Shown: in pieces, positions 13,601 to 26,500 of the stretch
Numbering within the stretch: the stretch's first letter is position 1
How the letters are laid out: each line of letters opens with the position of its first letter
Source of the DNA: Cucumis sativus
Taxonomy: Eukaryota > Streptophyta > Magnoliopsida > Cucurbitales > Cucurbitaceae
Direction of reading: 5' to 3'
Assembly: GCF_000004075.3 (NCBI RefSeq)
Contig: NC_026660.2
Span: 1,054,001-1,118,000, forward strand
DNA length: 64,000 nt
Notes under the pieces: generated by a model
The model's database searches: none
What the model was told of the DNA's origin: nothing
The model's input: only the letters and a program-made list of their open reading frames with translations
Program-made: the position numbers and the translations under genes

Positions 13601-15060
13601 TCCTAACTCACTTACAACACAATGCTCCTTCTAAGTATGAGATGATCCATTCACTTGAACCAATGCTTCACCTCCAGCACAAATTTGAGATCCAAGCAAA
13701 CTAACTCATCTAGGCTACTTCTAAGTAAAAGACTACTCAACTTCCACCAATAAGTGTGAGAGAGAAAGAAAAACAATTTAGGTCTCCCTAACAACAATAT
13801 AACAATTATGTTTCAAATGTAACCATTTTTACACAAATTTATAGCATAGTCTAAATGGCTACCTACATCAAACTCATCACACTCCATTCACAAAGCTATT
13901 ACCACACACAGAAGGAGGAAATGTAACCATATAAACATAAAGACATCACATCTGCTAACAAATTTTACCGTTGTCAAACTCAATACTTGCTTAATGATTA
14001 GTCCATCACACCATATATATATCAAGATCCTTGTTAGGAAAGCTTTTGTGCGGAAATAAACCTTTGGGAAAGGCAGAAAGGAAAGTGATGCAAAAAAATG
14101 TATATACACTAGATGGCAAATATATTTTTCGAATAAAACTTGTTTATCAAGGCATAACAAGTTTGACATACAAAAGAACATTTTGTTTTGACAGAAAACA
14201 TAGGCACCCAAAACTACAGCAGTTATTGGTTCACTAATGTGGCATTTAAGAAACAAACATTTTCCTAAATGATTGTTAACTTTTCAATTGTGAATTTAAA
14301 CGTAACTTTAAGGATCAATTTGAAACAAATTACGAAATTAATGAACTAAAAAGTATAATTTTCTCACAATTTTAAAACATAATAATTAGAAATTAGAAAT
14401 AGGGGTTAAAAAGAAAAAAGAAAAGAAAAGAAAAGAAAGAAAGAAAAGTCTTTTTCTTCAATTATATTGATGTGGTAGTTAAATCACAAACTTAATCCCT
14501 TGAAGTTCAAAAGAGGGGAGAGAGAGACTTGAGACTTGTATAAAAATAAGGGATTGCTTCACAAGCTGTAAAAACTTAGACATATTAATTAAGATGACAA
14601 ACAATCCTTGTTCTTTCTCAACTAAGTAACCTTCAACTCAACTCGCGATCTTGGTTATAATTTTCTCTTATTTCATGTGTAGTTATATAGACTATATAAC
14701 CTTCCATATAAATTCCTCAGATACTCCTCATCAACAAAAGTGTGGATTAATTTCTTCAGTTAAATAAATGACTCATTAAACACACAATTATTAAAACTCC
14801 TTCATATACAATCTATGATTTAACTATAATTATCATCGCACCTTCTTGAATAGTTGACCTCCAAAATGATGATTTTAGCAATTAAAATAGTACAGCAAAA
14901 TTTTGATGATAATCCTTTCACAGAATGGAGTAAAAGAACAGCTAGGAAGTAAGTTTCAAGTGGACATTAACATTAATAATATGGTCTTTAAGACATTATG
15001 TCATTGTGTAACATCCAAGAAAACCAAACAAAAGTAATTTTCAATATGGGTTTGATTCTA
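10611..15060. other. AT-rich intergenic DNA with repeat remnants
   Basis: No convincing gene. It holds a TA/CATATA-rich block at about 10843-10890 and a pair of imperfect ~65 bp tandem units at 12831-12957. A less AT-rich stretch at about 13440-13800 reads like a decayed non-coding retroelement part, and a GAAAA-rich run lies at about 14410-14450. The 73-codon frame at 13483-13704 has no recognisable motif. Confidence 0.55.
12831..12957. repeat. imperfect tandem repeat, ~65 bp unit, two copies
   Basis: Copies at about 12831-12891 and 12898-12957 share a TTTTATATTTxGTATAC block, then CCAAATAAC, then TTTGAAAAAAA and ATAAAAGAAA. The second copy has lost a few bases. Confidence 0.75.
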
Positions 15061-15067
15061 TATTTTC

Positions 15068-15122
15068 ACCTACCATTTTAAAAAGACATGACATGACACT
15101 CAAATTTCTTCCTCTATAAAAA
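15068..15122 (+). promoter_or_regulatory. laccase core promoter: AC element plus TATA box
   Basis: ACCTACC at 15068-15074 is an exact AC-I element, the binding motif of R2R3-MYB regulators of lignin genes. TATAAAAA at 15115-15122 is a good TATA box 70 bp before the ATG, predicting a short leader starting near 15147. That these sites act on the laccase is inferred from their spacing. Confidence 0.7.
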
Positions 15123-15191
15123 GTTCTTTCAACCAATTTTTTTTTTGTTCAAGATTATCCATTTATCTAGAAATTAACAGAGAGAGGAATT

Positions 15192-18100
15192 ATGAGATGC
15201 ATTATTGTTTTTATTACTCTTTTGATAGTATTGTCTTGCGGTGTTGTGGTTGAGTCTCTTGTCCGTCATTATAGCTTCATAGTTAAGTTATATAACTTTC
15301 ATTCCTTCTTCATTTCTTTGGAGGCTAAAACCAAAACAAATTTTGTAACTGTCAAAAGTGTGTTTGTGCAGGTTTTGTTGAAGAATGAAAGGAAGGCTTG
15401 TGGAAGGAAGGATATTATGACCGTCAATGGGAAGTTTCCAGGACCAACTCTTTACGCTAGAGAGGATGATACCGTCATTGTTAGAGTCACCAACAGAGCT
15501 AACCACAATCTCACCATCCATTGGTTTCAACTTTCATAACCTTTAAATATTTCATTGAGTTTGAAGTCTTATCCGTGCTATTTATCATTATTATCTTTTG
15601 TGCTATTTCTCTAGTTTATTACATTTTCCAGCTCTCTCATGCTATCCCCTCCCAAATAAGGTCTTTATTACATGTATGTATTGTAGCCTTTACATTAAGT
15701 GTCTTGTCTCAATCAAAATCACTGCTTGAGGAATAAGGTCTTGCCCATTTACAATGTTGTTCACGGTATCAACGGTTTAGAAGCTTTTCTTTTTGCTTTG
15801 TGGTGAAGGCTCGTTATCATCTTTAAAGAAAAATCTAGTCGTTACTCCATTTGTAACTCTTTCATAGCTATCAAACAACATAAATATTTGCGTCCTTTTT
15901 TACGGTTCATCTTTTCTTTGCTTTTCAATGTCATTTATGTTGCAACATAACCTTTTAATTTTTTAGAAGGTAGTATATGTCTCATTTCTAATGACATATA
16001 TGGCAGGCATGGGGTACGACAACTCAGAAGCGGATGGGCAGATGGACCTGCATATATCACACAATGTCCAATTCAACCAGGCCAAAACTATGTCTACAAT
16101 TTCACTCTAAGTTCTCAAAGAGGAACCCTTCTTTGGCATGCTCATTTCTCTTGGATTAGAGCCACAGTTCATGGCGCCATTGTCATCTTCCCCAAGCATG
16201 GTGTTCCTTATCCCTTTCCCCATCCATATAAACAAAAAACCATTATTTTAGGTGAATTGGGTTTTTTGTTAATTACAAATGTATTAACTGTTGAGTTATA
16301 TGCCTTATATGTTTTGTCTTTTGTTGTATTTAGGCGAATGGTGGAAGTCGGATGTGGAAGCTATGGTCAACAAGAGCACACAATTAGGCCAGCCACCCAA
16401 CGTATCAGACGCCCAAACAATCAATGGCCACCCTGGCCATGTTCCCGGCTGCGCTACTAAAAGTGATCATCAAACCAACACCTGAAAACAAAAAATTCTA
16501 AGAACCCATTCCATATTTATTTGGTCTTTTTGTTTTTTAAATTTTAGCTCATCTCTATTTTTTTTTTTTAAAAAAAAAAAAGTAGTTTATTTAGTTTTTG
16601 GTTTTTTATTTTTAGAAATTAAGTCTATTTTCACTCTATTTCTAATAATAGCTTTTATATATTTTTGAATTTGAGTCCAAATTCAAATCCAAAAATCCAT
16701 TTTTTAAAATGTTGTTTTCAAAGGATTTTAAAATGTTGTTTTCAAATATAAGAAAATTTTAGTTTCTATCGAGATTAATAGATTCGTATTAGTGTCTATT
16801 ATCTCAAGACATTGACAAACATCAATAAAAGTATCAATTTCTATATGTAGATCATCGAAAAATTCTAAAATTTTTCTATGCCTATAAATATTTCCAGGTA
16901 GAAAATAAATTATGAAACAATAGAGTTAGTACTTATAAGCTTAATTTTTCCTAACTAAAAAAAAATAAAAAAATTATCAAGCAAAGCATGAAATAAGTAG
17001 TTTATAAAACTTTGATTTATTTTTTAAAGTTGACTATTATAATTTCATCTATTTTGAATTTTTAGCCAATTCCAAACCAAAAAACGATTTTTCAAGGGTT
17101 GTTTTCAAATATACCGAAATGAATGAAAATATTCGAAGTACTTATAAAACTTGGTTTTGTTTTTCAAATTTGACTATTATCATTTTATCAATTTTGATTC
17201 TTTAGCCTATCTCAAACTCAAAGATTGATTTTTTAATGGGTTATTTTTAAATATAACAACATGAATGAAAAAATATATTTATGAAATATAACAAAATGAA
17301 TGAAAATATATATTTATAAAATATTACAAAATTTTAATTTCTATAGATGGTTGTGTGATATTCTAAAACTTTCCTAGGTTTATAAATATTTTTTAAAATA
17401 ATTAAAATTTCAAAACTAAAAATAAAAAAAGATGAAATGATTATAAAGCAAAATATGAAATAAGTAGTTTATAAAACATTGTTTTTGTTTTTAAATTTTG
17501 CCTAGCATGTCTATGAATTATGCAAATCATAGAGAGAATAAACTTGATGTTAAAAAGCAAAAAAAACTATGAAAGGGAACTAAAATTGTTTTTCAATTAT
17601 GAAGCTTTTGTCATGGAGTTAAAAGATATTCACTTTGTAACGTAATATGATGAATGTTGCAGGAGGCTTCACATTACACGTTGAAACTGGCAAAACTTAT
17701 CTTCTTCGCATCATAAACGCAGCTCTAAACGAAGATTTCTTCTTCAAAATCGCATCTCATCATTTCACCATTGTTGAAGTCGATGCTTCTTACACTAAAC
17801 CTTTCAAAACAAACACCATATTCATAAGCCCAGGTCAAACCACAAACGCTCTTGTTAGAGCTCACAGACCCATCGGAAAATACTTAATCGCAGCTTCCCC
17901 TTTCATGGATGCCCCTGTTGCAATCGATAACTTAACGGCAACAGCTTTTCTTCGCTACAAACGAACTCCCAAAAATTCCCCAATTGTTTTCACACATATC
18001 CCTCCTCCAAATTCAACTCTTTTAACGAATCAGTTCACTGATTCTTTACGAAGTCTCAATTCAGAGGAATACCCAGCAAAAGTTCCATTGTTCATCGACC

Positions 18101-18806
18101 ATAATCTGTTTTTCACAGTTGGAGTTGGGGTTAATCCTTGTGAAACTTGTGTTAATGGGGTGAGACTTGTGGCGGCGGTTAATAATGTAACGTTCTTAAT
18201 GCCCCAAATTTCACTTCTTCAATCTCACTACTACAACATTCCAGGGGTTTTTACAGATGATTTTCCGGCAAATCCACCGTTTGTTTACGATTATACCGGT
18301 AAGCCACCTACAAATAATCAGACTTCAAATGGAACAAAGGTTTATAGATTGCGATTTAACTCGACGGTTCAATTGGTGCTCCAAGACACTGCTGTGATTG
18401 CTCCAGAGAGTCATCCTATTCATTTACACGGATTCAATGTATTCATCGTCGGAACGGGATTGGGAAATTTCGATCCGATCGAGGATTGGAAAGGGTTTAA
18501 TCTTGTTGACCCAGTTGAGAGGAACACTTTTGGTGTGCCAAATGGAGGGTGGATTGCCATAAGATTCAGAGCAGATAACCCAGGTGAAAAGAAATCTAGC
18601 TCTTCTGTTTCTTCCTTTTGTTATGGTTTTTGGCTCTGAATTTCATTTTTTTTTTTTTTTTTTTTTGGTGGGCAGGGGTTTGGTTTTTGCATTGCCATTT
18701 GGAAGTGCATACAACATGGGGATTAAGAATGGCGTTTTTAGTGGAAAATGGAGAAGGTCCCAATGAATCTTTGCCGCCGCCCCCGAGTGATCTCCCTCAA
18801 TGTTAG
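15192..18806 (+). CDS. laccase (multicopper oxidase, secreted)
   Basis: Six exons: 15192-15281, 15372-15523, 16007-16251, 16334-16462, 17663-18583 and 18676-18806, giving 1668 nt and 555 aa. The frame is maintained through every GT-AG junction, and the length is typical for plant laccases. Residues 1-22 form a signal peptide. All trinuclear and type-1 copper ligand motifs are present: HWHG at 80-83 (split by intron 2), WHAH at 124-127, HPIHLHG at 456-462 and HCHLEVH at 518-524. The residue ten past Cys519 is Leu529, the non-coordinating axial residue of high-potential laccases. The protein ends with the usual PPPxDLPxC. Plant laccases act in the cell wall, oxidising monolignols or other phenolics with O2. 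The subgroup is not settled from sequence alone. The 1.2 kb fourth intron carries imperfect tandem repeats. The exon 4/5 join (...CATK-R-GFT...) is the least certain, because homologues vary there. Confidence 0.93.
16600..17350. repeat. imperfect tandem repeats in laccase intron 4
   Basis: Diverged units of roughly 130-150 bp (best seen at about 17015-17150 and 17150-17290) share TTTGACTATTAT, then TTTTAGCC, then a phrase like CAAGGGTTGTTTTCAAATAT, then AATGAATGAAAATAT. Shorter related pieces lie at 16680-16760. The unit is very AT-rich and non-coding. Confidence 0.65.
18646..18666. repeat. poly-T tract in the last laccase intron
   Basis: About 21 T residues just before the acceptor at 18674-18675; they act as an unusually long polypyrimidine tract. 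Confidence 0.85.
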
Positions 18807-20580
18807 GATTTCTCTATTTTGTTAAGAAGGATTGAAAACAGAGCTTAGAATTTGGTGAAGGGGAGAGGATTGATTTCTCGTTGTGTTGTGTGAGAAAATC
18901 AAAAGAATGAAAAAGATTTTAAAAAACCGAAAAAGAGAGGGAGAGAGAGAGAGAGAGAAGGGTTGAGAATGAAGAATGTGTTGTGTTTTGGTGTATTATT
19001 TCGAATTATATTTCAGAGGGGTTTTCTTTAAGCTCAAAATGGAACAGAGGATTTGAATGAATAGGACGTAACAAGTGAGTTTGTCGTTTCCTATACCACA
19101 TTTTGTAAGTTTTTTAATATCAAATTGACATTTTTCAAAAGAATATATTTCTTTAGTATAGGCCGTAACAAGTGATTTTGTCATTTCCTACCCTTACATT
19201 TAGAATGACATTTTTTCTCAAATGAATATATTTCTTTCTAATCCAATAGAATGTATCTAACACGAAATATAAATGTAGTATATGATGTTGCTTTATTTAC
19301 AAATAATTGCTTAACAGTAAACAAAAACTCGAAAGAAAACGAAATACTTATAGATGAATCAAGTTCGGTGCAATATCACCTATATCTATGATTTTGTATG
19401 CTTCATCAAACAAACTTCCCTATATAAAATGTTTGATAATTATAATAAAATATTTATCTAATAGACTCTCTTTAATGACTCATTTAAAACTAGTCAGTCT
19501 CAACTTACCCTCTCACTAAGTTTGAGATCTCTCAAATTTATAATATAAAATTTTTTCAAAATTTGATCGGCCTCTTCAATACAACACGAAAAACTCATTT
19601 CGAGTTCTTTTTGTGATTTGCTACATTCATTACGATTCAACTATGCCTCCTGACGGCTAGAACAAAATCACAACCAGAAAAGAATAAGCTTTTTAATTGC
19701 AATACATGAAGTTAAGGCTTAGTCAATCTTCAAGCTTAAGACTCACAATGCACACTCATTTTAAATGAGAAAACTAGCCCTAAACATGCACGACAAAAAG
19801 AAAATGTCATTTTTATCAAACCCTACCGAGCCCAAAGAAGGAAAAAATGTATAGGAATAAACAATAAATTAAATCTTTTGCAAAACATCTTTAGGTTTAC
19901 CCAACCTGCTCAATAGTCTTGTATAGACAAAAGCACAAATGAAGTTCACAGTCCCCACCAGACAACACTATTTTTAAAAATCAAAACAAAACTCTTATAC
20001 TAGTCTATACCAGACAACGACAACCAAGTATTTTATTAGTTTAATTACAAATTATCATTACATGCATGCAGGAAATGAGCCATATAAATTCCAATCACAC
20101 TCCTAGCAGAAACGGAGCTTTAACAAGCATCAAAACTACGATCTCTACCTATAAGAGAATTAAATATTGAAAGGATGGCTATAAAACTCCAATGACATCT
20201 TTTAAAACAAGGCAAGATAGTGAAACAAGTATGCAACACATATAATACAATCTTATAAACTACTTTTCTAGGTTAAGTATTTATAGCCAAGCAACTCATG
20301 GTTTAGAAACAACTAGCTTGACTTTACTATGTTGTGGTATGACATGCCCAGTACACCCAATGTCCTCCTTTTCGACCTTAACCTTACGATGTAGTAGGGA
20401 ATGCCCAATACTCTCATCATTTTTGTTGTAGTGAGACACGTCTAAAACTCACCACCACATCATTGTCATGGAGTATACTCAACATTGACAACAAGATAAT
20501 CTTCATGTGCATATAATATCATTATAATCTCAGTCTCAATCTTAGCCATGTATCTAGTATCGCTCTTAGAAATATCATAA
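18807..20580. other. intergenic DNA downstream of the laccase
   Basis: The first 250 bp is probably the laccase 3' UTR and includes a GA microsatellite at 18937-18959. A CATTTTGTAAGT-like phrase appears twice near 19060-19210, within an imperfect duplication of the ATTTTGTCxTTTCCTA type. The remainder (19300-20580) is unrecognised and lacks open frames. Confidence 0.55.
18937..18959. repeat. (GA)n microsatellite after the laccase
   Basis: About ten GA units with a GGGAGA interruption, about 130 bp after the laccase stop codon, probably within its 3' UTR. Confidence 0.85.
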
Positions 20581-20589
20581 CATTTAATC

Positions 20590-21340
20590 ATGTTCATTTT
20601 CCATTGAGATGACACCTGAAGAGGAGCAAATGATAATTAGTTCAATTGAACCTTTTGACGAACTCCACCCATTTAACATTGTTGACACGAGAATTGAGTA
20701 ACATAGGAAACAGAAGTCAAAGTCTAAGATAAAAAAGGCTATTAGGAATCTTAAATATCAAGTAACTGTTGTTGAAAAGCAACTTACAAGTATAAAATCA
20801 TATATTGCAAAATTGAAGGGCATGATATATATTCACCATCTTCGAACATATTAAACTTCATTTAGTGCTTACTTTTTTTTCCAACATTTGGATGCCCTTT
20901 TCCATTCACTTGAAGATTAAGGCAGTCGGGATTCTTTCTGAACAAAACTTCACCACAATCTTCATGGTTTTTATTTGTTATGCTACTTTATTTACGTTCT
21001 TGCATTTGAAGGTTGTCTTCTTGTGTTTTTGTCTGACATAAATACATATACATTTTTTTTTCTTCTTTGAAGTGACTTTGAGTTACAAAGTGGTCCTGAT
21101 ATAAGGAATGTATTAAAAAGAACCACTTGTTTGGTCGTTTGATAGAAATGAAGAGTATCAGTTGGTTCATTATGTCTTCGAATCGAAAGAGTACTTTCAA
21201 GATTCTTGGACAAATGTTGATTACGTTTACTCTCCATTAAATGTCCACGATAATCATTAGTAAGTTGGCTCCATTCCACTGCAACAAAACAAAAGTGATT
21301 GCGACGTATTCACCATTAAATATTTTGAATATGTATTTTT
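20590..21340 (+). pseudogene. decayed Ulp1-like (C48) protease of transposon type
   Basis: One frame reads WTNVDYVYSPLNVHDNH from about 21207, which matches the catalytic-His block of Ulp1-like proteases (VDYVYxPLNxxxxHW), and is then stopped at 21258-21263. In the same frame, only 21 nt later, comes LQQNKSDCDVFTIKYFEY (21279-21332), which matches the catalytic-Cys block (QxxxSDCGxFxIKYxEY). Roughly 80 residues normally between them are missing. Upstream, 20609-20853 is nearly open apart from one stop. It reads an acidic part followed by a Lys-rich coiled-coil-like part (KSKIKKAIRNL, VVEKQLTSIKSYIAKLKG), as is usual before Ulp1 domains in plant Mutator- or CACTA-associated genes. It is broken by stops and deletion, so it is a dead fragment. 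Which transposon family it came from is inferred. Confidence 0.72.
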
Positions 21341-23560
21341 ATTTAGTTTCATTATGTTAAGAAAACATGTAGTACTTTAGAAAATAATTGGTGTTTCAAT
21401 TATGGACCAACACTCATGTGTATTGAGTTTTATTGCAAAATCTGTAAGAGTTGTATATGTATGTTGTGAAACCTGTACACAAATCAATTGATGTAATGAA
21501 TATCATGGAATTAATACCCCTGTAATTTTTGGGCTTATGAATCTGAAGAACATATTTACTATTGTGAATTTATGTATTTGGAATACAGGTTTCATTGTTT
21601 GTGAAAAAGTTCATGTTCAGCTTTAGAAATACAGGTTTCAGATTTGTGAATGGTTTCAAGTTTCAGGTTTCAGCTTGGGGCTATCTCGAGGCAACTTTAA
21701 TTTTGCAGAATTTAGGAAAACATATTTTTTCATAGCAGAAATTATAAATCCATTTATGATAGGTCACCTCAAATAGTTAATATTATAAATATATAAAATA
21801 TACTTATAATTTTTATTTGATTCTTCAATCACACTTGTCTTTGGTTTTGGTGTCTACAAACTAGATAGAAAAGAAAAAGAAAAAAAAAAAAAGAGGAAAA
21901 CTAAAGGGCTAAAAGGAACCATAAATCTAACTACAAAAAGAACTTTCTCGTAATTGACATGTATGATTTAATTACTAATCTTGTATGCTCGACTTTTTGG
22001 TGTATGTAATTAGATTGGTACATGTCAATCTGTTGTGGCGTATTTCTCTACTACACTTATACAATTTGAGAGCTTCACTGACACTTAGAATCCTCTTTTT
22101 CTTTGGTCGGTCAACTCTGTTGACTACTTTCGGAGGTAAGACAGTCATATGCATATAATCTTAACTTGTCTTCCAATCTAACTGATTCTCAATTGGGTAA
22201 ACGAGATTTTTGAATATGTTGCTAACAAACATTCATTAGTGTAATAATTAGGACCTAAACTACAAATGTAAATATTGTGATCTCGTGCTGCAGTAATGGC
22301 ATGTGAACATGGTGGTTGGTCAGCTTGAAACTTCTTACCAGTGCACTCTTGAATATGAAGATTTCCAACCTCCTCCTTATCTAATTATTTGACATGGAGT
22401 TGGTAACAGTCAATTAGATTGACCTACATTGTTAAAGCTCGTTCTTGTTTCTTCGGTAAAATTATTACGTCTCCTTCTCAACACTCCTAAAACCATTGTT
22501 GTAATAAGGCTCTCACATGTTCAAGAAATGAAGCAATTGTTTCTTCGGTATAATTATTACGCCTCCTTCTCAACACTCCTAAAACCAATGTTGTAATAAG
22601 GCTCTCACATGTTCAAGAAAGGAAGCAATAATAGGCAAATCTCCAAGTTCTTTCAATATAGAATTCATGGACTCAAGCTTTATTTGTTGTCCATCCTGTT
22701 ATATCGTCTTCATGGGCAGTGGACACGAGACCACCGTGCTATTCCAACATCATTTAAATATTTTCTTCAATCATTAGAAAATACAAAAATATTTTTCCAC
22801 ATTTCTAGAAACGTTTATTCACCATATGTTCGATCTAGGTGACAAAGCAACTACCATGTCATTCTTATACTTATCATTTAAATTTTCAATCAAATGTTGA
22901 GACACAAATTCAAAGGGCAAACCAACAAAATAACCTTAATCCGTCACAAAGTTGCACCTTCCAATTTTTCAAAGTATTGAAACATCTTTTTTTAAATTAA
23001 TGTTATACTTTTATGAATGTTTTTTTTTACATGTAGATATTTTATAATGTTTTTTTAATTTTAACAAATGTTAGAAGGAAAAAAGTTATAAAACCCAATA
23101 ATCCGATCCATAATTTTAGGATTGGTTGAAAGTACTTCAGAATCCAACTAACCCAAAAATTCAAATTAGTCCCAACATAGCCATGATATGATCAAACGAG
23201 TAATAAAATGATTTCCACTTCTCCGTATTACAAAGTGCATAATACCCCTAACACCGAATACTACGTTTTAAACCTAAATAATTAGCCTTCTTATTTGTGA
23301 ACAAAGAGAAAATCACATGCACCCATAGAGAGTAATCCAGCGCAAGAACGAAATAAGGAGGCAAATGAAACATAACCATACACTAAAGCAATATAAAACT
23401 AGGGGCGTACAGAACAGAAAAAAAAAAAGAAAAAAAACGAACTCACCAACCTCTTTTGGTGAAGAACTAAACTAACTATAACTCAAAATACAAATGGGAA
23501 CATATCTACATATTAGCAGATGGCAACAAAAGCGACCAACATCTACAAAAGAAGAAATGA
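21341..23560. other. intergenic DNA with a 92 bp duplication
   Basis: Mostly AT-rich and non-coding, with small repeats of a GTTTCA(A/G)-type phrase at 21590-21680. The tandem duplication is listed separately. The end of this span (about 23400-23580) probably includes the 3' UTR of the next minus-strand gene. No gene recognised. Confidence 0.55.
22445..22628. repeat. 92 bp tandem duplication
   Basis: Two adjacent copies of exactly 92 bp (22445-22536 and 22537-22628), both running from TTGTTTCTTCGGTA to GAAGCAA, with only about four base differences. This is a recent event. Confidence 0.95.
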
Positions 23561-23582
23561 ATGTATGAACGTAAAATTTCTA

Positions 23583-26500
23583 TCAACCAGACTTCCTTTC
23601 GTTGGAGTGAGAAGGGGAAAGTACATCATCCCCATCCGAACAAGAACTACTTTCTGAATCACTGCTGTCATCGGAATGGTCGTTCAAACCATCAACATTG
23701 AATCTTTTCCCCACATGCTCACTTGTGGATTGCCCTGAAAGTGACACAATGCCTAGAGAAGCAATGCTGCTTGCAATTGCATCAATGTCTCGAGCACTAC
23801 TGTAGAGACCACGGCTTCCAGTCAAAAATAAACTTTGGTTTGCTTCAGAATCTGTTAGAACAACTGGGAGAACGTTCATCAATTGAGAGTTACCCTGGCT
23901 TGAACTGCTGATGAGAAGACGCAATGTCTCCCTAGCATCCTTTTCCACATCAGTAGTAGGTATCATTGGATTCACGAGTTTAGGATGTAGTGGTGGAATG
24001 GAGGTTGAAATGGTAGGACCAGCACTAACAAGGTAGCCTGGACCTGAAGAGCAAACATCAATTACAGGAACATGAACAATAGGGTCGCAGAACAAAGGAG
24101 TGAAGGTTGGGATCTGCTGAGAGGTATTCAGAGGCAAACGAACCAGTGGCTCTGGAAATAGTGCAGGAAAATCCACCGACGGAGAATCAACTAGATTTAA
24201 AGGTGATATTGGGACCGATAAGTTTGATGGTGTAGAGGCTGGTAACAGCGAAGGAAATGGCGGAAGAGAAGATGCAGTGACGGATGGGATAGGAAGTTGA
24301 GAAGGTTCTTCCCTTCGCTGCAGAAGTGAGGATGCACTAGGACACCAGCAATAGTACGGCGTAAAGAGAGGTGAAACCACACAAGGGGCATGAGATGAAC
24401 TTCCAGGAATTGGAGTGGCTAATTTTCCCAATGATTCCAAAAAGCTTGTTGGAGATGATGGGCAATTTGAATCAACGGTTTGAGTTTCAGAATTAACACA
24501 AAATGCATCGGTGGAAATTGATGATGCTACAATATGGTTGTCTAAAGCCAAGTTCTCTCCACGCCTCCTGAATTTTTCCCTAGCAGCATCTCTCAGAGAA
24601 AGCAACGTCTTAGGCAGGCCTTCTTTAAAGGAATTCAACCTGGGGCTTAGACTTCCCTGGTGTGTAGAATTTGCTTTAATTGCTGGACTACTGGAATACC
24701 TTGACCGCATAGATTTTGATGATGCAGACGGTTGTCCAAAATGAGATAATGAATGAGATGGTTCTCTAATGTTGTCTGCTGAAGAGTGTGAGTCTGCAGA
24801 ACTTGCCGGATGGTGGTTAGCAACAGTTGACTCCACGAGATACGCACGAAGGCGTGTTGCAAAGCAACCAAGACGTGATTCACTGATTCCAGTTAATTCA
24901 GAAATAGAAGGCCTTCTCTGCAGTAAATCTTTCATCTGTGATACAGGGGAAGAGACATAAGGAAATATGCAACCAAACAAAAGCACAAAACTGTTCTAGA
25001 TATATATCCAGTGATAACCATCAGGAAACCATCAAAATAATAGTGTCAATTCATAACAATACCACAACTCATGAAGAAATAAAACCACATAAAAGCTTCA
25101 CATGATTCCCTTTCCAACAAGTTGTTTTCATGAGTGAGGAGCAATAGAAAATGTTCATTACTTACTGAAGCTGTACCCTAAACAAAAAAACTACTTATCA
25201 TTACGCTAAATACAGAAGTAGAAATACCTTCACAAGTAGTTCTGTTCCCAAGAGCTTTGATTTCTCTGAGCACCAAAAATAAATATTTTGATCATTCGCT
25301 TTAATAACAAATGAACGGCCAGAATTATCAGATCCAATCTCCTCAATTGTAACGGAAGCACTTGACGATCTGCTACTCAGAGTGAATAGTCTCTCTACTT
25401 GGCCATTATCCCCAATGAATGACAGTCGAAAGTCGGATGATGGTACAACCATTAGATTTAAGTTTCCCCTGTGATGATCGACCAAATAGAAGATATTTTA
25501 GAAGCATAAAAAATCCAATTTTACATAATCAATCAAAACCTTAACAGTTAAATCTAAATGACTGAGGAACTAAAAGAAAAAAAGTGTGTCAAATACAAAA
25601 ACGAAAAATATTCATAAATTTCTGAGATAAAAGAATCAGATAGTAGACTTGAATACGTAGTCTATTACTCTATCTCATTTATTTACAACCAGATCCCCAA
25701 AAACATTTGAAATTTTCTCACCATCTAAAATCAATTAGCAATTGAAATAACTTGTCACTTCAATGCTAGGTAGACCATAGACTACATTCTCCACCATCAT
25801 TATTAGCAAGGTTCCAATCAAAAGGACTGGAAATTTCAACTTGACTACCAAAAGAAAAAAGTAACGCTAAAGACAATTGCAGAAAAATACCAACACTTGA
25901 CATGCTGAAAAATGTTCAAACTGACAAAGTTAAGATGTTCCGCTGTTAAATATTAAATGATGAGTAATTCACTTTAAATCAAAACCTCAAATCTGATTCC
26001 TCTTTAACAATTAAAAATAACACAAAATCTTTCTACATCATCATTTCATAGAGTTAATATGACACTATACTAAGTACAAATATAAATATAAATCAGCACC
26101 AAATAATTAAAAATAAAAATATAACGTCTTCCAAGAAAGAATTATATTGCTACATTTTATCAGAACAAACAGTTAGGCTCCCAAACACTTTGGTCAGATA
26201 CAAAAGGACTCAGCATACGTTGAAAAAACATTAAGATAGATGGACAGGGGAACGCATTCGGAACAGTTAGGACAAAAGTACAGCACAGATAGCACCCATT
26301 CCAATAATCCCATTTTAATTATATGTTGTAACCCTACACAACTAGAAAACAGAAGCAAGCTGTTATTATAGTACAAGAGCATGAAACTACCTTTACTTCC
26401 TCATAATTCAGAGATCATAATAGAAAACGCCCACATTACCTACAAACCAAAAGATATATTTATTTGGAAGAAAGAACATTGTTGCTATTAGTAGGCTAAC

